Assembly: GCF_003797765.1 (NCBI RefSeq)
Contig: NZ_RKMB01000024.1
Span: 1 to 64,000 of the forward strand
DNA: 64,000 bases
Source: Ramlibacter sp. WS9
Lineage (GTDB): Bacteria > Pseudomonadota > Gammaproteobacteria > Burkholderiales > Burkholderiaceae_C
Direction of reading: 5' to 3'
Under the pieces are notes generated by a model. It was not told the origin of the DNA and searched no databases. It saw only the letters and a list, made by a program, of their open reading frames with translations. How positions within the stretch are numbered: position 1 is the stretch's first letter; every line of letters begins with the position of its first letter. This document shows, one piece after another, positions 54,568 to 63,954 of this stretch. A program made the position numbers and the translations under genes.

Positions 54568-55461
54568 ATGCTGGAGAGTTTCGAGACATTCGAGGTGGTG
54601 CGCGACGGTGTGCGGCTGCATGCGCGGCAGGCGGGCCGCGGCGAGCCGCTGCTGCTGCTCCACGGCCACCCGCAAACCCACGCCATGTGGCACCTCGTCG
54701 CTCCCGCGCTGGCGGAGCGATTCACCGTGGTGACGATGGACCTGCGCGGCTATGGCGATTCGGACCGGCCCGATGCCGGGGAGGGCAGCGGCGCGTACTC
54801 GAAGCGTGAGATGGCGCTGGACGCGCTCGCCGTGATGCAGTCGCGCGGCTTCGCGCAGTTCGGTGTGCTCGCGCACGACCGCGGCGCGCGTGTGGCGCAC
54901 CGGCTTGCCGCCGATCACCCTGGCGCGGTCGCGCGCCTGATGCTGCTGGACATTGCGCCGACGGTGGCGATGTACGAGCACACGTCGCTCGCTTTCGCCC
55001 AGACCTACTGGCACTGGTTCTTCCTCATCCAGCCGCCTCCGTTGCCTGAAGCCCTGATCGAGTCCGACCCGGTGCGCTACCTGCGCAGCGTGATGGGCGC
55101 CCGCCACGCCGGGCTGCAGGCATTCGCGCCGCAAGCGCTCGCCGAATACGAGCGCTGCATTCGGATCCCAGGCACGGCGCAATCCATCTGCGGCGACTAC
55201 CGCGCCAGCGCCGGCATCGATTTGGAACATGACCGTGCGGACATTACCGCCGGCGAAAAGACATTGAACCAGCCGCTGCGCGTCCTCTGGGGCGAGCACG
55301 GCGCCGTGGGCCGCTGCTTCGACGTGCTCGCGTTGTGGCGCGAGCGCGCGCCGAAAGTCACCGGCCGCAGCCTGCCTTGCGGCCACTACATCGCGGAAGA
55401 GGCGGCGTCCCTTCTGCTGCAAGAAGCCCTTTCATTTTTTCAGGAGTCAACACCATCATGA
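54568..55461 (+). CDS. Alpha/beta hydrolase, fluoroacetate/haloacetate dehalogenase type
   Basis: 297-residue hydrolase matching fluoroacetate dehalogenases. Counterparts of the Rhodopseudomonas RPA1163 catalytic set are all present: nucleophile Asp104, carboxylate-binding Arg105 and Arg108 (HDRGARV), acid Asp128, halide-pocket His149-Trp150 (YWHW) and Tyr211 (GDYR), and base His273 (CGHY). This makes C-F or C-Cl hydrolysis of haloacetate plausible. The ATG at 54568 is chosen; a TTG at 54529 adds residues of no family character. It overlaps ttuC by 4 bp. Confidence 0.88.
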   Translation: MLESFETFEVVRDGVRLHARQAGRGEPLLLLHGHPQTHAMWHLVAPALAERFTVVTMDLRGYGDSDRPDAGEGSGAYSKREMALDALAVMQSRGFAQFGVLAHDRGARVAHRLAADHPGAVARLMLLDIAPTVAMYEHTSLAFAQTYWHWFFLIQPPPLPEALIESDPVRYLRSVMGARHAGLQAFAPQALAEYERCIRIPGTAQSICGDYRASAGIDLEHDRADITAGEKTLNQPLRVLWGEHGAVGRCFDVLALWRERAPKVTGRSLPCGHYIAEEAASLLLQEALSFFQESTPS

Positions 55462-56543
55462 GCAAGAAGCGCATCGCAGTCATCGCCGGCGACGGCATCG
55501 GCAAGGAAGTCATGCCCGAGGGCATCCGCGTCATGGAGGCGGTGGCGACGAAGTTCGGCATCGACCTGACCTTCGACCACTTCGATTTCTCAAGCTGGGA
55601 CTACTGCGAGAAGCACGGCAAGATGTTGCCCGACGACTGGAAGGACCAGATCGGTGGCCACGACGCCATCTATTTCGGTGCCGTCGGTTGGCCCGAGAAG
55701 ATCGCCGACCACGTGTCGCTGTGGGGATCGCTGCTGCTGTTTCGCCGCGAGTTCGATCAGTACGTCAACTTGCGGCCGGCGCGCCTGATGCCCGGCATCA
55801 TCGCGCCCGTGGTGCGGCGCGACGGCAGCGCCCGCGCGCCGGGCGAGATCGACATGTACATCGTGCGTGAGAACACCGAAGGCGAATACTCGAGCATCGG
55901 CGGGCGCATGTACCCCGGCACCGAACGCGAGATCGTGATGCAGGAGACGGTGATGTCGCGCGTGGGCGTCGATCGTGTCCTGAAGTTCGCGTTCGAGCTG
56001 GCACGGTCGCGGCCGAAGAAGCACCTGACGTCGGCGACCAAGTCCAACGGCATCGCCATCACGATGCCTTACTGGGACGAGCGCGTGGCCGAGATGGCCA
56101 AGGCCTATCCGGACGTGAAGGTGGACAAGTTCCACATCGACATCCTCACCGCGCACTTCGTGCAACGCCCCGACTTCTTCGATGTGGTCGTGGCCAGCAA
56201 CCTGTTCGGCGACATCCTGTCCGATCTCGGCCCCGCATGCACCGGCACGATCGGCATCGCGCCGAGCGCGAACATGAACCCCGACCGCAAGTACCCCTCG
56301 CTGTTCGAACCCGTGCACGGTTCGGCCCCCGACATCTACGGCAAGAACATCGCCAACCCGATCGGGCAGATCTGGTGCGGCGCGATGATGCTGGAGTTCC
56401 TTGGCCACAAGGACGCGCATGATGCGGTGCTCGCGGCCATCGAGAAAGTGCTGCAGCCCGGAAGTGGTGCACCGCGTACGGGCGACCTTGGCGGAACGGC
56501 GAGCACCACCGACGTGGGCCGCGCAATCGCTGCTGCCGTGTAA
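55458..56543 (+). CDS. ttuC: Tartrate/D-malate dehydrogenase-like (TtuC family) decarboxylating dehydrogenase
   Basis: 361-residue beta-decarboxylating dehydrogenase of the isopropylmalate/isocitrate superfamily. Motifs: GDGIGKEVMPE (11-21), the substrate Arg loops (LRPARLMPG; VRENTEGEYSS), the metal Asp region NLFGDILSDLG, and the NAD-binding EPVHGSAPDIYGKNIANP. The YSSIGGRMYPGTERE insert is typical of tartrate dehydrogenase/D-malate dehydrogenase. Start overlaps the hydrolase stop, indicating joint expression; the pair could convert a hydroxyacid made by the hydrolase. Confidence 0.9.
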   Translation: MSKKRIAVIAGDGIGKEVMPEGIRVMEAVATKFGIDLTFDHFDFSSWDYCEKHGKMLPDDWKDQIGGHDAIYFGAVGWPEKIADHVSLWGSLLLFRREFDQYVNLRPARLMPGIIAPVVRRDGSARAPGEIDMYIVRENTEGEYSSIGGRMYPGTEREIVMQETVMSRVGVDRVLKFAFELARSRPKKHLTSATKSNGIAITMPYWDERVAEMAKAYPDVKVDKFHIDILTAHFVQRPDFFDVVVASNLFGDILSDLGPACTGTIGIAPSANMNPDRKYPSLFEPVHGSAPDIYGKNIANPIGQIWCGAMMLEFLGHKDAHDAVLAAIEKVLQPGSGAPRTGDLGGTASTTDVGRAIAAAV

Positions 56544-56859
56544 CGGATTGCGCGGAGGACGCGCAGGTCGGTGAGCGGGTTTTGCTCACCAAAAATTTGC
56601 GCAGTGCCGCACGAAAATCGGGCTGCAGCCCGCATGGAATCTCGTCAAAAGCGTCTAGAATCCGCCTCCGCGCTGTTGTAAAGGCATCCGTCGTATTGAC
56701 ACGGTCTGGGTCCGTGGCTTTAATTGGCCGGTGGCTTTGGAGCCGCGAAAGAAGTCTCCCGCATCCTCGCCTCATGCCACGCGACGTGGCCGCAGGAACG
56801 GGAGTCAATAATTTTTGACGAGACATTCCTGATCAACTATCTCTCAACGAGGGGCCCCC
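56544..56859 (+). other. 316-bp intergenic region before HU
   Basis: It contains a stem-loop GGTGAGC-N7-GCTCACC (56570-56590) followed by A-rich sequence instead of T, and a palindrome CGGGCTGCAGCCCG (56619-56632), either of which may end the ttuC transcript weakly. The HU promoter and a leader of about 130 nt fill the rest. No reading frame is convincing. Confidence 0.55.
56696..56724 (+). promoter_or_regulatory. Consensus sigma-70 promoter for HU
   Basis: Perfect -35 TTGACA (56696-56701), 17-bp spacer and -10 TTTAAT (56719-56724), about 130 bp before the HU start. It may also supply the downstream tRNA-Val. Confidence 0.65.
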
Positions 56860-57132
56860 GTGAACAAGACCGAACTGATTGAGCACATCGCAAAGCATGC
56901 CGATATCTCGAAGGCCGCCGCCACCCGTGCGCTGGAATCGATGATCGGTGCCGTCAAGACCACGCTGAAAAAAGGCGGGTCGGTGTCTCTGGTGGGTTTC
57001 GGTACTTTCGCGGTCGGTAAACGGGCCGCCCGCGCGGGCCGCAATCCCCGTACCGGCGCAGCGATTAAAATCAAGGCTGCCAAGGTTCCCAAGTTCCGTC
57101 CAGGCAAGGCGCTGAAGGATGCGCTGAACTGA
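56860..57132 (+). CDS. hup: DNA-binding protein HU
   Basis: 90-residue histone-like protein. Signature [21 protein letters not shown] (about 47-67) is the DNA-binding beta arm, with the intercalating Pro in RNPRTG. Begins with GTG at 56860 after CGAGGGG. It bends and compacts DNA as a dimer. Its gene is followed 17 bp later by tRNA-Val, then ppiD; the HU-ppiD neighbourhood is common in proteobacteria. Confidence 0.97.
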   Translation: MNKTELIEHIAKHADISKAAATRALESMIGAVKTTLKKGGSVSLVGFGTFAVGKRAARAGRNPRTGAAIKIKAAKVPKFRPGKALKDALN

Positions 57133-57149
57133 ACGGCCCTAATACGGTG

Positions 57150-57225
57150 GGGTGCTTAGCTCAGCTGGTAGAGCGGCGCCCTTACAAGGCGTAGGTCGGC
57201 GGTTCGATCCCGTCAGCACCCACCA
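57150..57225 (+). tRNA. tRNA-Val (anticodon TAC)
   Basis: 76-nt cloverleaf with encoded CCA. Acceptor stem GGGTGCT pairs with AGCACCC; D-loop AGCTCAGCTGGTAGAGC; anticodon loop CTTACAA gives TAC; T-loop GGTTCGATCC. Lies between HU and ppiD. Confidence 0.97.
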
Positions 57226-57232
57226 CCAAGCG

Positions 57233-57264
57233 AAGGCGAACTGTTGTTCGCCTTTTGTTTTTTC
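57233..57264 (+). terminator. Terminator after tRNA-Val
   Basis: Perfect 9-bp stem AAGGCGAAC-TGTT-GTTCGCCTT followed by TTGTTTTTT, 8 bp after the tRNA and 21 bp before ppiD. ppiD then needs read-through or its own promoter. Confidence 0.85.
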
Positions 57265-57284
57265 TAGCAATGTGAGTCTCGACC

Positions 57285-59216
57285 ATGTTCGAATTCGTCC
57301 GCAAGCACACCAAGATCATGCAGTTGATCCTGTTTCTGCTGATCTTCCCGTCGTTCGTGCTGGTGGGCATCAACGGCTACAACAGCATGGGCGAAAAAGG
57401 CGAGGCCGTCGCCAAGATCGGCAGCCAGGACATCAAGCAGGGTGAGTGGGACGCCGCCCACAAGCAGGAGGTCGATCGCCTGCGCCAGCAGATGCCCAAC
57501 CTCGACGCGAAGCTGCTGGATTCGCCGGCCGCGCGCTACGCGACGCTCGAGCGCCTGGTGCGCGACCGCGTATTGGCCGCTGCCGCGGACAAATCCAAGC
57601 TCTCCACCAGTGACCAGCGCCTGGCCCGTGAACTGCAAAGCAACGAGATGATCGCCTCGCTGCGCGGCCCCGACGGCAAGCTGGACATGGCGCGTTACCG
57701 CCAATTGGTCGGCGCACAGGGCATGACGCCGGAGATGTTCGAGGCCAGCGTGCGCGCCGACATCGCAGCGCGCCAGGTGCTGGCCGGCGTCGGCGGCACG
57801 AGCTTTGCCACGCCAGCGCAAGCGGCCATCTCGCTCAACGCGTACTTCGAAAAGCGTGAGGTGCAGGTGGTGCGGTTCGCATCCGCGGACTACGTTGCGC
57901 GCGTCAATCCGTCGGACGCCGACCTGGAGGCTTTCTACAAGACCAATGCGGCAATGTTCCAGGCGCCGGAGCAGGCCAGCATCGAATACCTGGTGCTCGA
58001 CCTGGAGACCGTGAAGAAGACGGTGACGGTCAACGAACAGGACCTGAAGACCTATTACGACCAGAACGCCTCGCGCCTGGGTGGCCAGGAAGAGCGCCGC
58101 GCAAGCCACATCCTCGTGGCCGTGCCCAAGGGTGCGCCCGCGGCCGAACGCGAGAAGGCGCAGGCCAAGGCCACCGAATTGCTCGCTGCCGTCAAGAAGG
58201 CGCCCGACAGCTTCGCCGATGTCGCGAAGAAGAACTCGCAGGATCCGGGCTCCGCGGCCAATGGTGGGGACCTCGACTTCTTCGCGCGCGGTGCGATGAC
58301 CAAGGCATTCGAGGAAGCCGCGTTCGCGCTGAAAAAGGGTGACATCAGCGGGCTCGTCGAAACCGAGTTCGGCTTCCACATCATCAAGCTCGCCGACATC
58401 AAGTCGCCCAAGCAGAAGACTTTCGAAGAGATGCGGCCAGAACTCGAAGCGGAACTGAAGAAGCAGCAGGCGCAGCGCAAGTTCGCCGAGACGGCGGAGG
58501 CGTTTACCGACACGGTCTACCAGCAGCCCGACAGCCTCAAGCCCGCGGCCGACAAGTTGAAGCTCGAGATCCGTACGGCAACCAACGTGCGACGCACGCC
58601 GCAACCCGGCGCGCCCGCAGCCCTGGCAAATCCCAAGTTCCTCAATGCACTGTTTGCGCAAGGCACCATTGAAAAGAAGCAGAACACCGAGGCGGTGGAA
58701 GTCGCCCCGAGCACGTTGGTGTCGGGCCGCATCGTGCAGTACACGCCGGCGCGCACCTTGCCGTTTGCCGAAGTGAAGGACCGTGTTCGCGAGCGCGTCG
58801 TTGCCGCTCGCGCGGCCGAGATGGCCAAGAAGGAAGGCATGGAAAAGCTGGCCGCCTGGAAAGCGAACGCGGGCGCTGCCACCTTGCCGGCGGCCATCAC
58901 CGTCTCGCGCCAGGAAACGCAGAAGCAGCCCGGCGCTGTAGTCGAAGCCGCACTGCGCGCCGACCCGGCCGCGCTGCCGGCGTTCACCGGTGTCGAGTTG
59001 GGTGGCGAAGGCTACGCCGTGGTCAAGGTGAACAAGGTGCTTGCGCGTGAGACGCCGGCCGACGACGTGGCCAAGCAGGATCGCGCGCAGTACGCGCAGG
59101 CCTGGGGCTCGGCCGAGAACATCGCGTACTACAACCTGCTGAAGGAGCGGCTCAAGGTGCAAATTCTTGCGCCGAAGCCCGCGGCAGGGCTGGGTGAGCC
59201 CGCGCAGACGCAGTAA
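57285..59216 (+). CDS. ppiD: Periplasmic folding chaperone PpiD (SurA-N and parvulin domains)
   Basis: 643-residue membrane-anchored foldase. A single N-terminal helix (about 12-30, IMQLILFLLIFPSFVLVGI) anchors it with the bulk in the periplasm. A SurA-N-like region (about 35-190), then a parvulin domain (about 268-365: RRASHILVAV, NGGDLDFFARGAM, VETEFGFHIIKL). It helps newly exported proteins fold near SecYEG. Length fits PpiD (E. coli 623). Confidence 0.95.
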   Translation: MFEFVRKHTKIMQLILFLLIFPSFVLVGINGYNSMGEKGEAVAKIGSQDIKQGEWDAAHKQEVDRLRQQMPNLDAKLLDSPAARYATLERLVRDRVLAAAADKSKLSTSDQRLARELQSNEMIASLRGPDGKLDMARYRQLVGAQGMTPEMFEASVRADIAARQVLAGVGGTSFATPAQAAISLNAYFEKREVQVVRFASADYVARVNPSDADLEAFYKTNAAMFQAPEQASIEYLVLDLETVKKTVTVNEQDLKTYYDQNASRLGGQEERRASHILVAVPKGAPAAEREKAQAKATELLAAVKKAPDSFADVAKKNSQDPGSAANGGDLDFFARGAMTKAFEEAAFALKKGDISGLVETEFGFHIIKLADIKSPKQKTFEEMRPELEAELKKQQAQRKFAETAEAFTDTVYQQPDSLKPAADKLKLEIRTATNVRRTPQPGAPAALANPKFLNALFAQGTIEKKQNTEAVEVAPSTLVSGRIVQYTPARTLPFAEVKDRVRERVVAARAAEMAKKEGMEKLAAWKANAGAATLPAAITVSRQETQKQPGAVVEAALRADPAALPAFTGVELGGEGYAVVKVNKVLARETPADDVAKQDRAQYAQAWGSAENIAYYNLLKERLKVQILAPKPAAGLGEPAQTQ

Positions 59217-59250
59217 CAGCAATCGCGGCCAACAAGCCGCGATCCCAGTA

Positions 59251-59285
59251 AAAAAGCCCGCGGCTGCAAGGCCGGCGGGCTTTTT
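59251..59285. terminator. Bidirectional terminator between ppiD and tRNA-His
   Basis: AAAAAGCCCGC and GCGGGCTTTTT form an 11-bp stem around a 13-nt loop, with A- and T-runs on both sides. It serves ppiD (+) and tRNA-His (-). Confidence 0.85.
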
Positions 59286-59296
59286 CTATGGATGCT

Positions 59297-59373
59297 TGGG
59301 GTGGCTGATGGGGCTCGAACCCACGACAACAGGAATCACAATCCTGGACTCTACCAACTGAGCTACAGCCACC
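59297..59373 (-). tRNA. tRNA-His (anticodon GTG)
   Basis: 77-nt cloverleaf including the extra 5' G (position -1) that pairs with discriminator C73, a feature unique to tRNA-His. Acceptor GTGGCTG/CAGCCAC, anticodon loop ATTGTGATT, T-loop GGTTCGAGCC, encoded CCA. Confidence 0.97.
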
Positions 59374-59399
59374 GTAGAGAGCGAGATTATAGCCGGACG

Positions 59400-60374
59400 C
59401 TAATTCACCATGACGAGCTTGCCTTTGACGCCGCGCGAACCCATGTGCGCATAGGCTGATTTGAGCTCGGCCATCGGCATCGTGCGGTCGATCACGGGCT
59501 TGATCTTGCCCTCGGCGTACCAGCGGGCGAGCTCGCCCATCATGGCGGCGTTGGCCTTCGGCTCCGCCTTGGCGAAGCCGCCCCAGAACACGCCGACGAT
59601 CGAGGCGCCCTTGAGGAGCGGCAGGTTGAGCGGCAGCGAAGGAATCGGCCCAGCCGCGAAGCCCACGACCAGGTAGCGACCGCGCCACCCGATGGAGCGG
59701 AACGCCGGCTCGGCATAGTCGCCGCCCACCGGGTCGTAGATCACGTCCGGGCCTTTGCCTGCGGTCGCGGCCTTGATGGCCTCGCGCAAGTCCTGCTTCG
59801 TGTAGTTGATGGTCGCGTCGGCGCCGATCGATTTGCACAGCTCGCACTTCTCGTCGGTGGAAGCGGCCGCGATGACGCGCGCGCCCATCGCCTTGGCGAC
59901 CTGGATTGCCGAAGTGCCGACACCGCCCGCGGCGCCGAGGACTAGCACGGTTTCACCGGCCTTCAGTTGTGCGCGGTCCACCAACGCATGGTGCGACGTG
60001 GCGTAGATCATGATGAACGCCGCGGCGTCCACGTGGGGAAAGCCGGGCGGCAGCGGCATGCACAGCGCGGCCGGGGCGATGGTGTGCGTGCCGAAGCCGC
60101 CCGTGCCCGACAGGCACGCGACGCTCTGCCCGACCTTGAGATGCGTTACGCCTTCGCCCACAGCTGCGATCACGCCTGCGTATTCGGAGCCGGGCACGAA
60201 CGGCAGCTCGGGCTTCATCTGGTACTTGTTCTGAACGATCAGCAGATCGGGGAAGTTCAGGCTCGCGGCCTTGATCTCGATCAGCACCTCACCCGCTTTG
60301 GGCGCGGGCGTGGGCAGTTCTTTCCATTGCAGCGCATCGACGCCGGTGGGGTTCTCGCAAATCCAGGCATGCAT
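59400..60374 (-). CDS. NADPH:quinone oxidoreductase family protein (zinc-free MDR)
   Basis: 324-residue medium-chain dehydrogenase/reductase. GroES-like N-terminal domain (AASLNFPDLLIVQNKYQMKPELPFVPGSEYAG, about 37-68) and Rossmann domain with VLGAAGGVGTSAIQVAKAMG (about 144-163). The structural-zinc Cys cluster of alcohol dehydrogenases is absent, placing it with quinone oxidoreductases. It reduces quinones or enones with NADPH. Divergent from surE. Confidence 0.92.
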   Translation of the reverse strand: MHAWICENPTGVDALQWKELPTPAPKAGEVLIEIKAASLNFPDLLIVQNKYQMKPELPFVPGSEYAGVIAAVGEGVTHLKVGQSVACLSGTGGFGTHTIAPAALCMPLPPGFPHVDAAAFIMIYATSHHALVDRAQLKAGETVLVLGAAGGVGTSAIQVAKAMGARVIAAASTDEKCELCKSIGADATINYTKQDLREAIKAATAGKGPDVIYDPVGGDYAEPAFRSIGWRGRYLVVGFAAGPIPSLPLNLPLLKGASIVGVFWGGFAKAEPKANAAMMGELARWYAEGKIKPVIDRTMPMAELKSAYAHMGSRGVKGKLVMVN

Positions 60375-60481
60375 GCCGATTCTCCGGATAAAGGACGCAT
60401 TGATGATAGGCCCACGATTTCCGCATGAATGTCTCTGCGGCGACCCATCGCACCTACAATCTTTTCAATCCTTTACCCCCA

Positions 60482-61249
60482 ATGAAAATCCTCCTTTCCA
60501 ACGACGACGGCTACCAGGCGCCGGGTCTCGTCGCGCTGTACGAGGCGATCAAGGACCTGGGCGATGTCGAAGTCGTCGCGCCCGAGCACAACAACAGCGC
60601 GAAGTCGAACGCGCTCACGCTGCATTCGCCGCTCTCCGTGCACCTGGCCGGCAACGGTTTTCGCTACGTCAACGGCACGCCGGCGGATTGCGTGCATGTG
60701 GCGCTGACGGGCCTGCTCGAATACCGGCCCGACCTCGTCGTGAGCGGCATCAACAACGGCGCGAACATGGGTGACGACACGATCTACTCCGGCACCGTCG
60801 GCGCGGCGATGGAGGGCTACCTGTTCGGCATCCCCGCCATCGCCTTCTCGCAGACGCAGAAAGGCTGGGCTCATATCGGCGACTCGGCGCGCAAGGCGCG
60901 CGACCTGGTGCAGCAGGTGATCGCGCAGCATGCGCAAGGCAGCGCGCCGTGGCTGCTCAACGTCAACATTCCGAACATGCCGTATGAGGAGCTCAAGCCG
61001 TTCAAGATCTGCCGCCTGGGCCGTCGCCATGCCGCGGAAAAAGTGATCGCGCAGCCCAGCCCGCATGGCGACATGCTGTACTGGATCGGCGGCGCCGGCC
61101 CGGCCAAGGACGACGCGGAAGGAACGGACTTTCATGCCACCGCACAGGGCCACGTGTCGATCACACCGTTGAAGGTCGACTTGACCGACCACGAGGCGCT
61201 CGCAGGATGGAAGACACGGCTCGCGGCATCGGGCGGGCAGGAGCGTTGA
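60482..61249 (+). CDS. surE: 5'/3'-nucleotidase SurE
   Basis: 255-residue metal-dependent survival phosphatase acting on nucleoside monophosphates. N-terminus [16 protein letters not shown] carries the metal Asp pair (8-9); [25 protein letters not shown] (about 92-116) is the family core. The ATG at 60482 matches this N-terminus; an upstream in-frame ATG at 60425 is not used. First gene of surE-pcm-nlpD-rpoS; its TGA shares one base with the pcm ATG. Confidence 0.97.
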   Translation: MKILLSNDDGYQAPGLVALYEAIKDLGDVEVVAPEHNNSAKSNALTLHSPLSVHLAGNGFRYVNGTPADCVHVALTGLLEYRPDLVVSGINNGANMGDDTIYSGTVGAAMEGYLFGIPAIAFSQTQKGWAHIGDSARKARDLVQQVIAQHAQGSAPWLLNVNIPNMPYEELKPFKICRLGRRHAAEKVIAQPSPHGDMLYWIGGAGPAKDDAEGTDFHATAQGHVSITPLKVDLTDHEALAGWKTRLAASGGQER

Positions 61250-62019
61250 TGCCTCAGCGCCCAGGCTTTCCGGCACGGCTCGATTCGTCGTCCACCCGGC
61301 CCGCGCCCGCCCGGAAGGCCGCGACGCCCGCTGTCAACGCATCGCCGCGCACCCCCGAAGGTGTTTCGCCGGATTCGCGTGCGGTGCGCGCGCGCATGGT
61401 GGAAAAGCTCGCAGCGCAGGGCGTGAGCGACGCGCGCGTGCTTCATGCAATGGGGCGCATCGAGCGGCATCGCTTCGTCGATACGGCGCTGATGAACCAG
61501 GCGTATGAGGACACCAGCTTACCGATCGGGCTGGGCCAAACCATCTCGAAGCCAAACGTGGTGGCGCGAATGATCGAGCTCCTACTCGGCGGCAGGAACG
61601 ATGCGGCCGGCAAGTTGGGCCGCGTGCTCGAAATCGGAACCGGCTGCGGCTACCAGGCCGCGGTGCTCAGCCTCGTCGCTACCGAGGTCTACAGCATCGA
61701 GCGCTTGCGCGGGTTGCACGACAAGGCTCGCGAGAACTTGCGCCCGTTTCGCCTGCCCAACGTGCACCTGATGCTCGGCGACGGCATGGTCGGGTACCCC
61801 AAGGGTGCACCGTATGCCGGCATCATCTCGGCGGCCGGCGGTTTGGCCGTGCCCGCTGCCTGGACGGAGCAACTCGCAGTGGGTGGGCGCATCGTCGCGC
61901 CGACGGTCATGCCCAATGGGCAGCAGGCCCTGGTGGTGATGGAAAAGACGGCGCGCGAAATGAAACAAACTGTGCTTGAGGCGGTTCACTTTGTCCCCCT
62001 AAAATCGGGCATCGCTTGA
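61249..62019 (+). CDS. pcm: Protein-L-isoaspartate O-methyltransferase (Pcm)
   Basis: 256-residue SAM-dependent repair enzyme that methylates isoaspartyl residues in damaged proteins. SAM motif I is [15 protein letters not shown] (about 125-139), preceded by [15 protein letters not shown], the signature with catalytic Ser replaced by the usual TISxP pattern. The N-terminal 45 residues are a basic, Pro-rich extension not found in E. coli Pcm (208 aa). A start further in is possible. Confidence 0.94.
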   Translation: MPQRPGFPARLDSSSTRPAPARKAATPAVNASPRTPEGVSPDSRAVRARMVEKLAAQGVSDARVLHAMGRIERHRFVDTALMNQAYEDTSLPIGLGQTISKPNVVARMIELLLGGRNDAAGKLGRVLEIGTGCGYQAAVLSLVATEVYSIERLRGLHDKARENLRPFRLPNVHLMLGDGMVGYPKGAPYAGIISAAGGLAVPAAWTEQLAVGGRIVAPTVMPNGQQALVVMEKTAREMKQTVLEAVHFVPLKSGIA

Positions 62020-62033
62020 TAGGAAAAGAAAAG

Positions 62034-62924
62034 ATGCTCGAGTTGCGCAATCAGGGGTGGACGTGGGCGCTGGCACTGGCAGCAGGGCTGCTTGCCGGGT
62101 GCGCATCTACCTCGCTTCGCGCCCCGGCGCCGGTGGAGGATCGCAGCGCCGCGCGCGCGCCTGTCGTGGCCCCAGCCCCCGTCGCCGAACCGCCGCGCAC
62201 GACTTTGCCCGGCGCCGAGAACGCGGGCAAGCCCGGCTACTACACCGTGCGTCCCGGCGATACGCTGATCCGCATTTCGTTGGACAGCGGGCAGAACTGG
62301 CGCGACATCGCGCGCTGGAACAGCATCGAGAACCCGAACATCATTGAAGTGGGGCAAGTGCTGCGCGTGATACCGCCTGCCGCGGACGTCGCGGCCGTGC
62401 GGCCCGTGACCACTGCTCCCGCGGTGCCGGGCGCACCGACGCCCGCCGCGAGCGCGCCGCGTGGCACGCCCACCACCGGGCTGGTGGCGAGTGTGCCGCC
62501 GGCGGTCACGTCGCCCGGGCCTGCGCCGACGCCAGTGCCCGCAGGGGAAGACGACCTGCCGTGGGCCTGGCCGACGCCGGCCGGTGCTTCGGTCGTCGCG
62601 GGTTTCGATGAGCAAAGGAACAAGGGCCTGGACATCGCGGGCAAGCCCGGAGACCCGGTGCTCGCGTCGGCCGATGGACGCGTCGTGTACGCGGGTGCAG
62701 GCTTGCGCGGCTACGGCAACCTGATCATCCTCAAGCACAACAACACGTATCTCTCGGCCTATGCGCACAACCAGTCGCTGATGGTCAAGGAAGACCAGAC
62801 GGTGCGCAAAGGGCAGAAGATCGCCGAGATGGGCAGCAGCGACGCCGACCGGGTGAAGCTGCACTTCGAGATCCGGCGGCAGGGCAAGCCTGTCGACCCC
62901 GCCAAGTACCTGCCCCCGAGGTAG
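62034..62924 (+). CDS. nlpD: NlpD-like lipoprotein with LysM and degenerate M23 (LytM) domain
   Basis: 296-residue outer-membrane lipoprotein (lipobox LAGC, Cys22). A LysM domain (about 67-110, [28 protein letters not shown]) binds peptidoglycan, followed by a Pro/Ala-rich linker and a C-terminal LytM domain (about 182-290). The first zinc ligand His is replaced by Asn (NKGLDIAG), as in E. coli NlpD, so it is a non-catalytic activator of the amidase AmiC in cell separation. The rpoS promoter is often inside this gene. Confidence 0.95.
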   Translation: MLELRNQGWTWALALAAGLLAGCASTSLRAPAPVEDRSAARAPVVAPAPVAEPPRTTLPGAENAGKPGYYTVRPGDTLIRISLDSGQNWRDIARWNSIENPNIIEVGQVLRVIPPAADVAAVRPVTTAPAVPGAPTPAASAPRGTPTTGLVASVPPAVTSPGPAPTPVPAGEDDLPWAWPTPAGASVVAGFDEQRNKGLDIAGKPGDPVLASADGRVVYAGAGLRGYGNLIILKHNNTYLSAYAHNQSLMVKEDQTVRKGQKIAEMGSSDADRVKLHFEIRRQGKPVDPAKYLPPR

Positions 62925-62926
62925 CG

Positions 62927-63937
62927 ATGAAAAAGCGCAACGGACACAGCAATTCTGCCGTTCCGGGTGCGTCTGAGAATGGGGCTGTGCCAGGCGCAAG
63001 AGGGCAGGGCGATGAGGGCGATGAAGCCGCCAGCGAGCCCAACCCCCGCGACATCCCCGCCGAGATCGCCGGGGAGTCGAGCGACACGCTGACGCTCTAC
63101 CTGCGCGAAGTGCGCCGTACCGAACTGTTCACCCCCGCCGAGGAATTCGACGCCGCCACGCGCGCCCGGGCCGGCGATTTCGCTGCGCGCCAGTCGATGA
63201 TCGAGCACAACCTGCGACTGGTGGTGAGCATCGCCAAGGGCTACCTCGGGCGCGGCGTGCCGCTGTCGGACCTGATCGAAGAAGGCAACCTCGGCCTGAT
63301 GCACGCGATCGACAAGTTCGAGCCCGAGCGCGGATTTCGTTTTTCGACCTATGCGACCTGGTGGATACGCCAGTCGGTCGAGCGCGCCGTGATGAACCAG
63401 GGCCGCGTGATACGCCTGCCCGTGCACGTCGTGCGCGAACTGCAGCAGGTGCTGCGCGCGCGGCGCACGCTGGAAAACGATCCGGCCTTTGCCGCAGCGC
63501 GCAACGGCTTCGAAGGCGAGGGCGTGCGGGTCGAGGATGTGGCCGCGTTGCTCGGGCGCGAAGTGCAGGAAGTGGCCGAACTGCTGGCGATGGCCGAGGC
63601 GCCACGATCGCTCGACGCCGCGATGGACCGTTCCGACGACGAACATACGCTGGGCGACTCGATGGCCGACGAGCTGGCCGTCGACCCGACCGGGGTGACC
63701 CAGAGCCACGAGGTCGAGAAACTCCTGAACAACTGGATCGACGCCCTGTCGAACCGCGAAAAGGAAGTGCTGGAGGGCCGCTTCGGCCTGCACGATCGCG
63801 AGCCGGAAACTCTGGAAGTGCTCAGCGACCGCCTGGGCCTCACGCGTGAACGCGTCCGGCAGATCCAGAACGAGGCCTTGCTCAAACTCAAACGCCACAT
63901 GGTGCGCAACGGCATCAGCAAAGAAGCCTTGTTCTAG
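62927..63937 (+). CDS. rpoS: RNA polymerase sigma factor RpoS
   Basis: 336-residue stationary-phase sigma factor. Region 1.2 ([23 protein letters not shown]), region 2 ([60 protein letters not shown]), region 4 ([31 protein letters not shown]). The acidic N-terminus of about 50 residues is variable. Starts 2 bp after nlpD. It directs the general stress and starvation response, fitting surE and pcm in the same block. Confidence 0.97.
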   Translation: MKKRNGHSNSAVPGASENGAVPGARGQGDEGDEAASEPNPRDIPAEIAGESSDTLTLYLREVRRTELFTPAEEFDAATRARAGDFAARQSMIEHNLRLVVSIAKGYLGRGVPLSDLIEEGNLGLMHAIDKFEPERGFRFSTYATWWIRQSVERAVMNQGRVIRLPVHVVRELQQVLRARRTLENDPAFAAARNGFEGEGVRVEDVAALLGREVQEVAELLAMAEAPRSLDAAMDRSDDEHTLGDSMADELAVDPTGVTQSHEVEKLLNNWIDALSNREKEVLEGRFGLHDREPETLEVLSDRLGLTRERVRQIQNEALLKLKRHMVRNGISKEALF

Positions 63938-63954
63938 CTGCTACAGTCCCGAGC

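Noticed and set aside
56570-56590. Rho-independent terminator after ttuC
   Set aside because: The stem is perfect but followed by A-rich sequence on the plus strand, and the minus strand has no T-run, so it is not a standard terminator.
57264-59222. 652-codon open frame on the minus strand opposite ppiD
   Set aside because: Leu/Arg/His-rich shadow of ppiD; it would also run into the tRNA-Val terminator.
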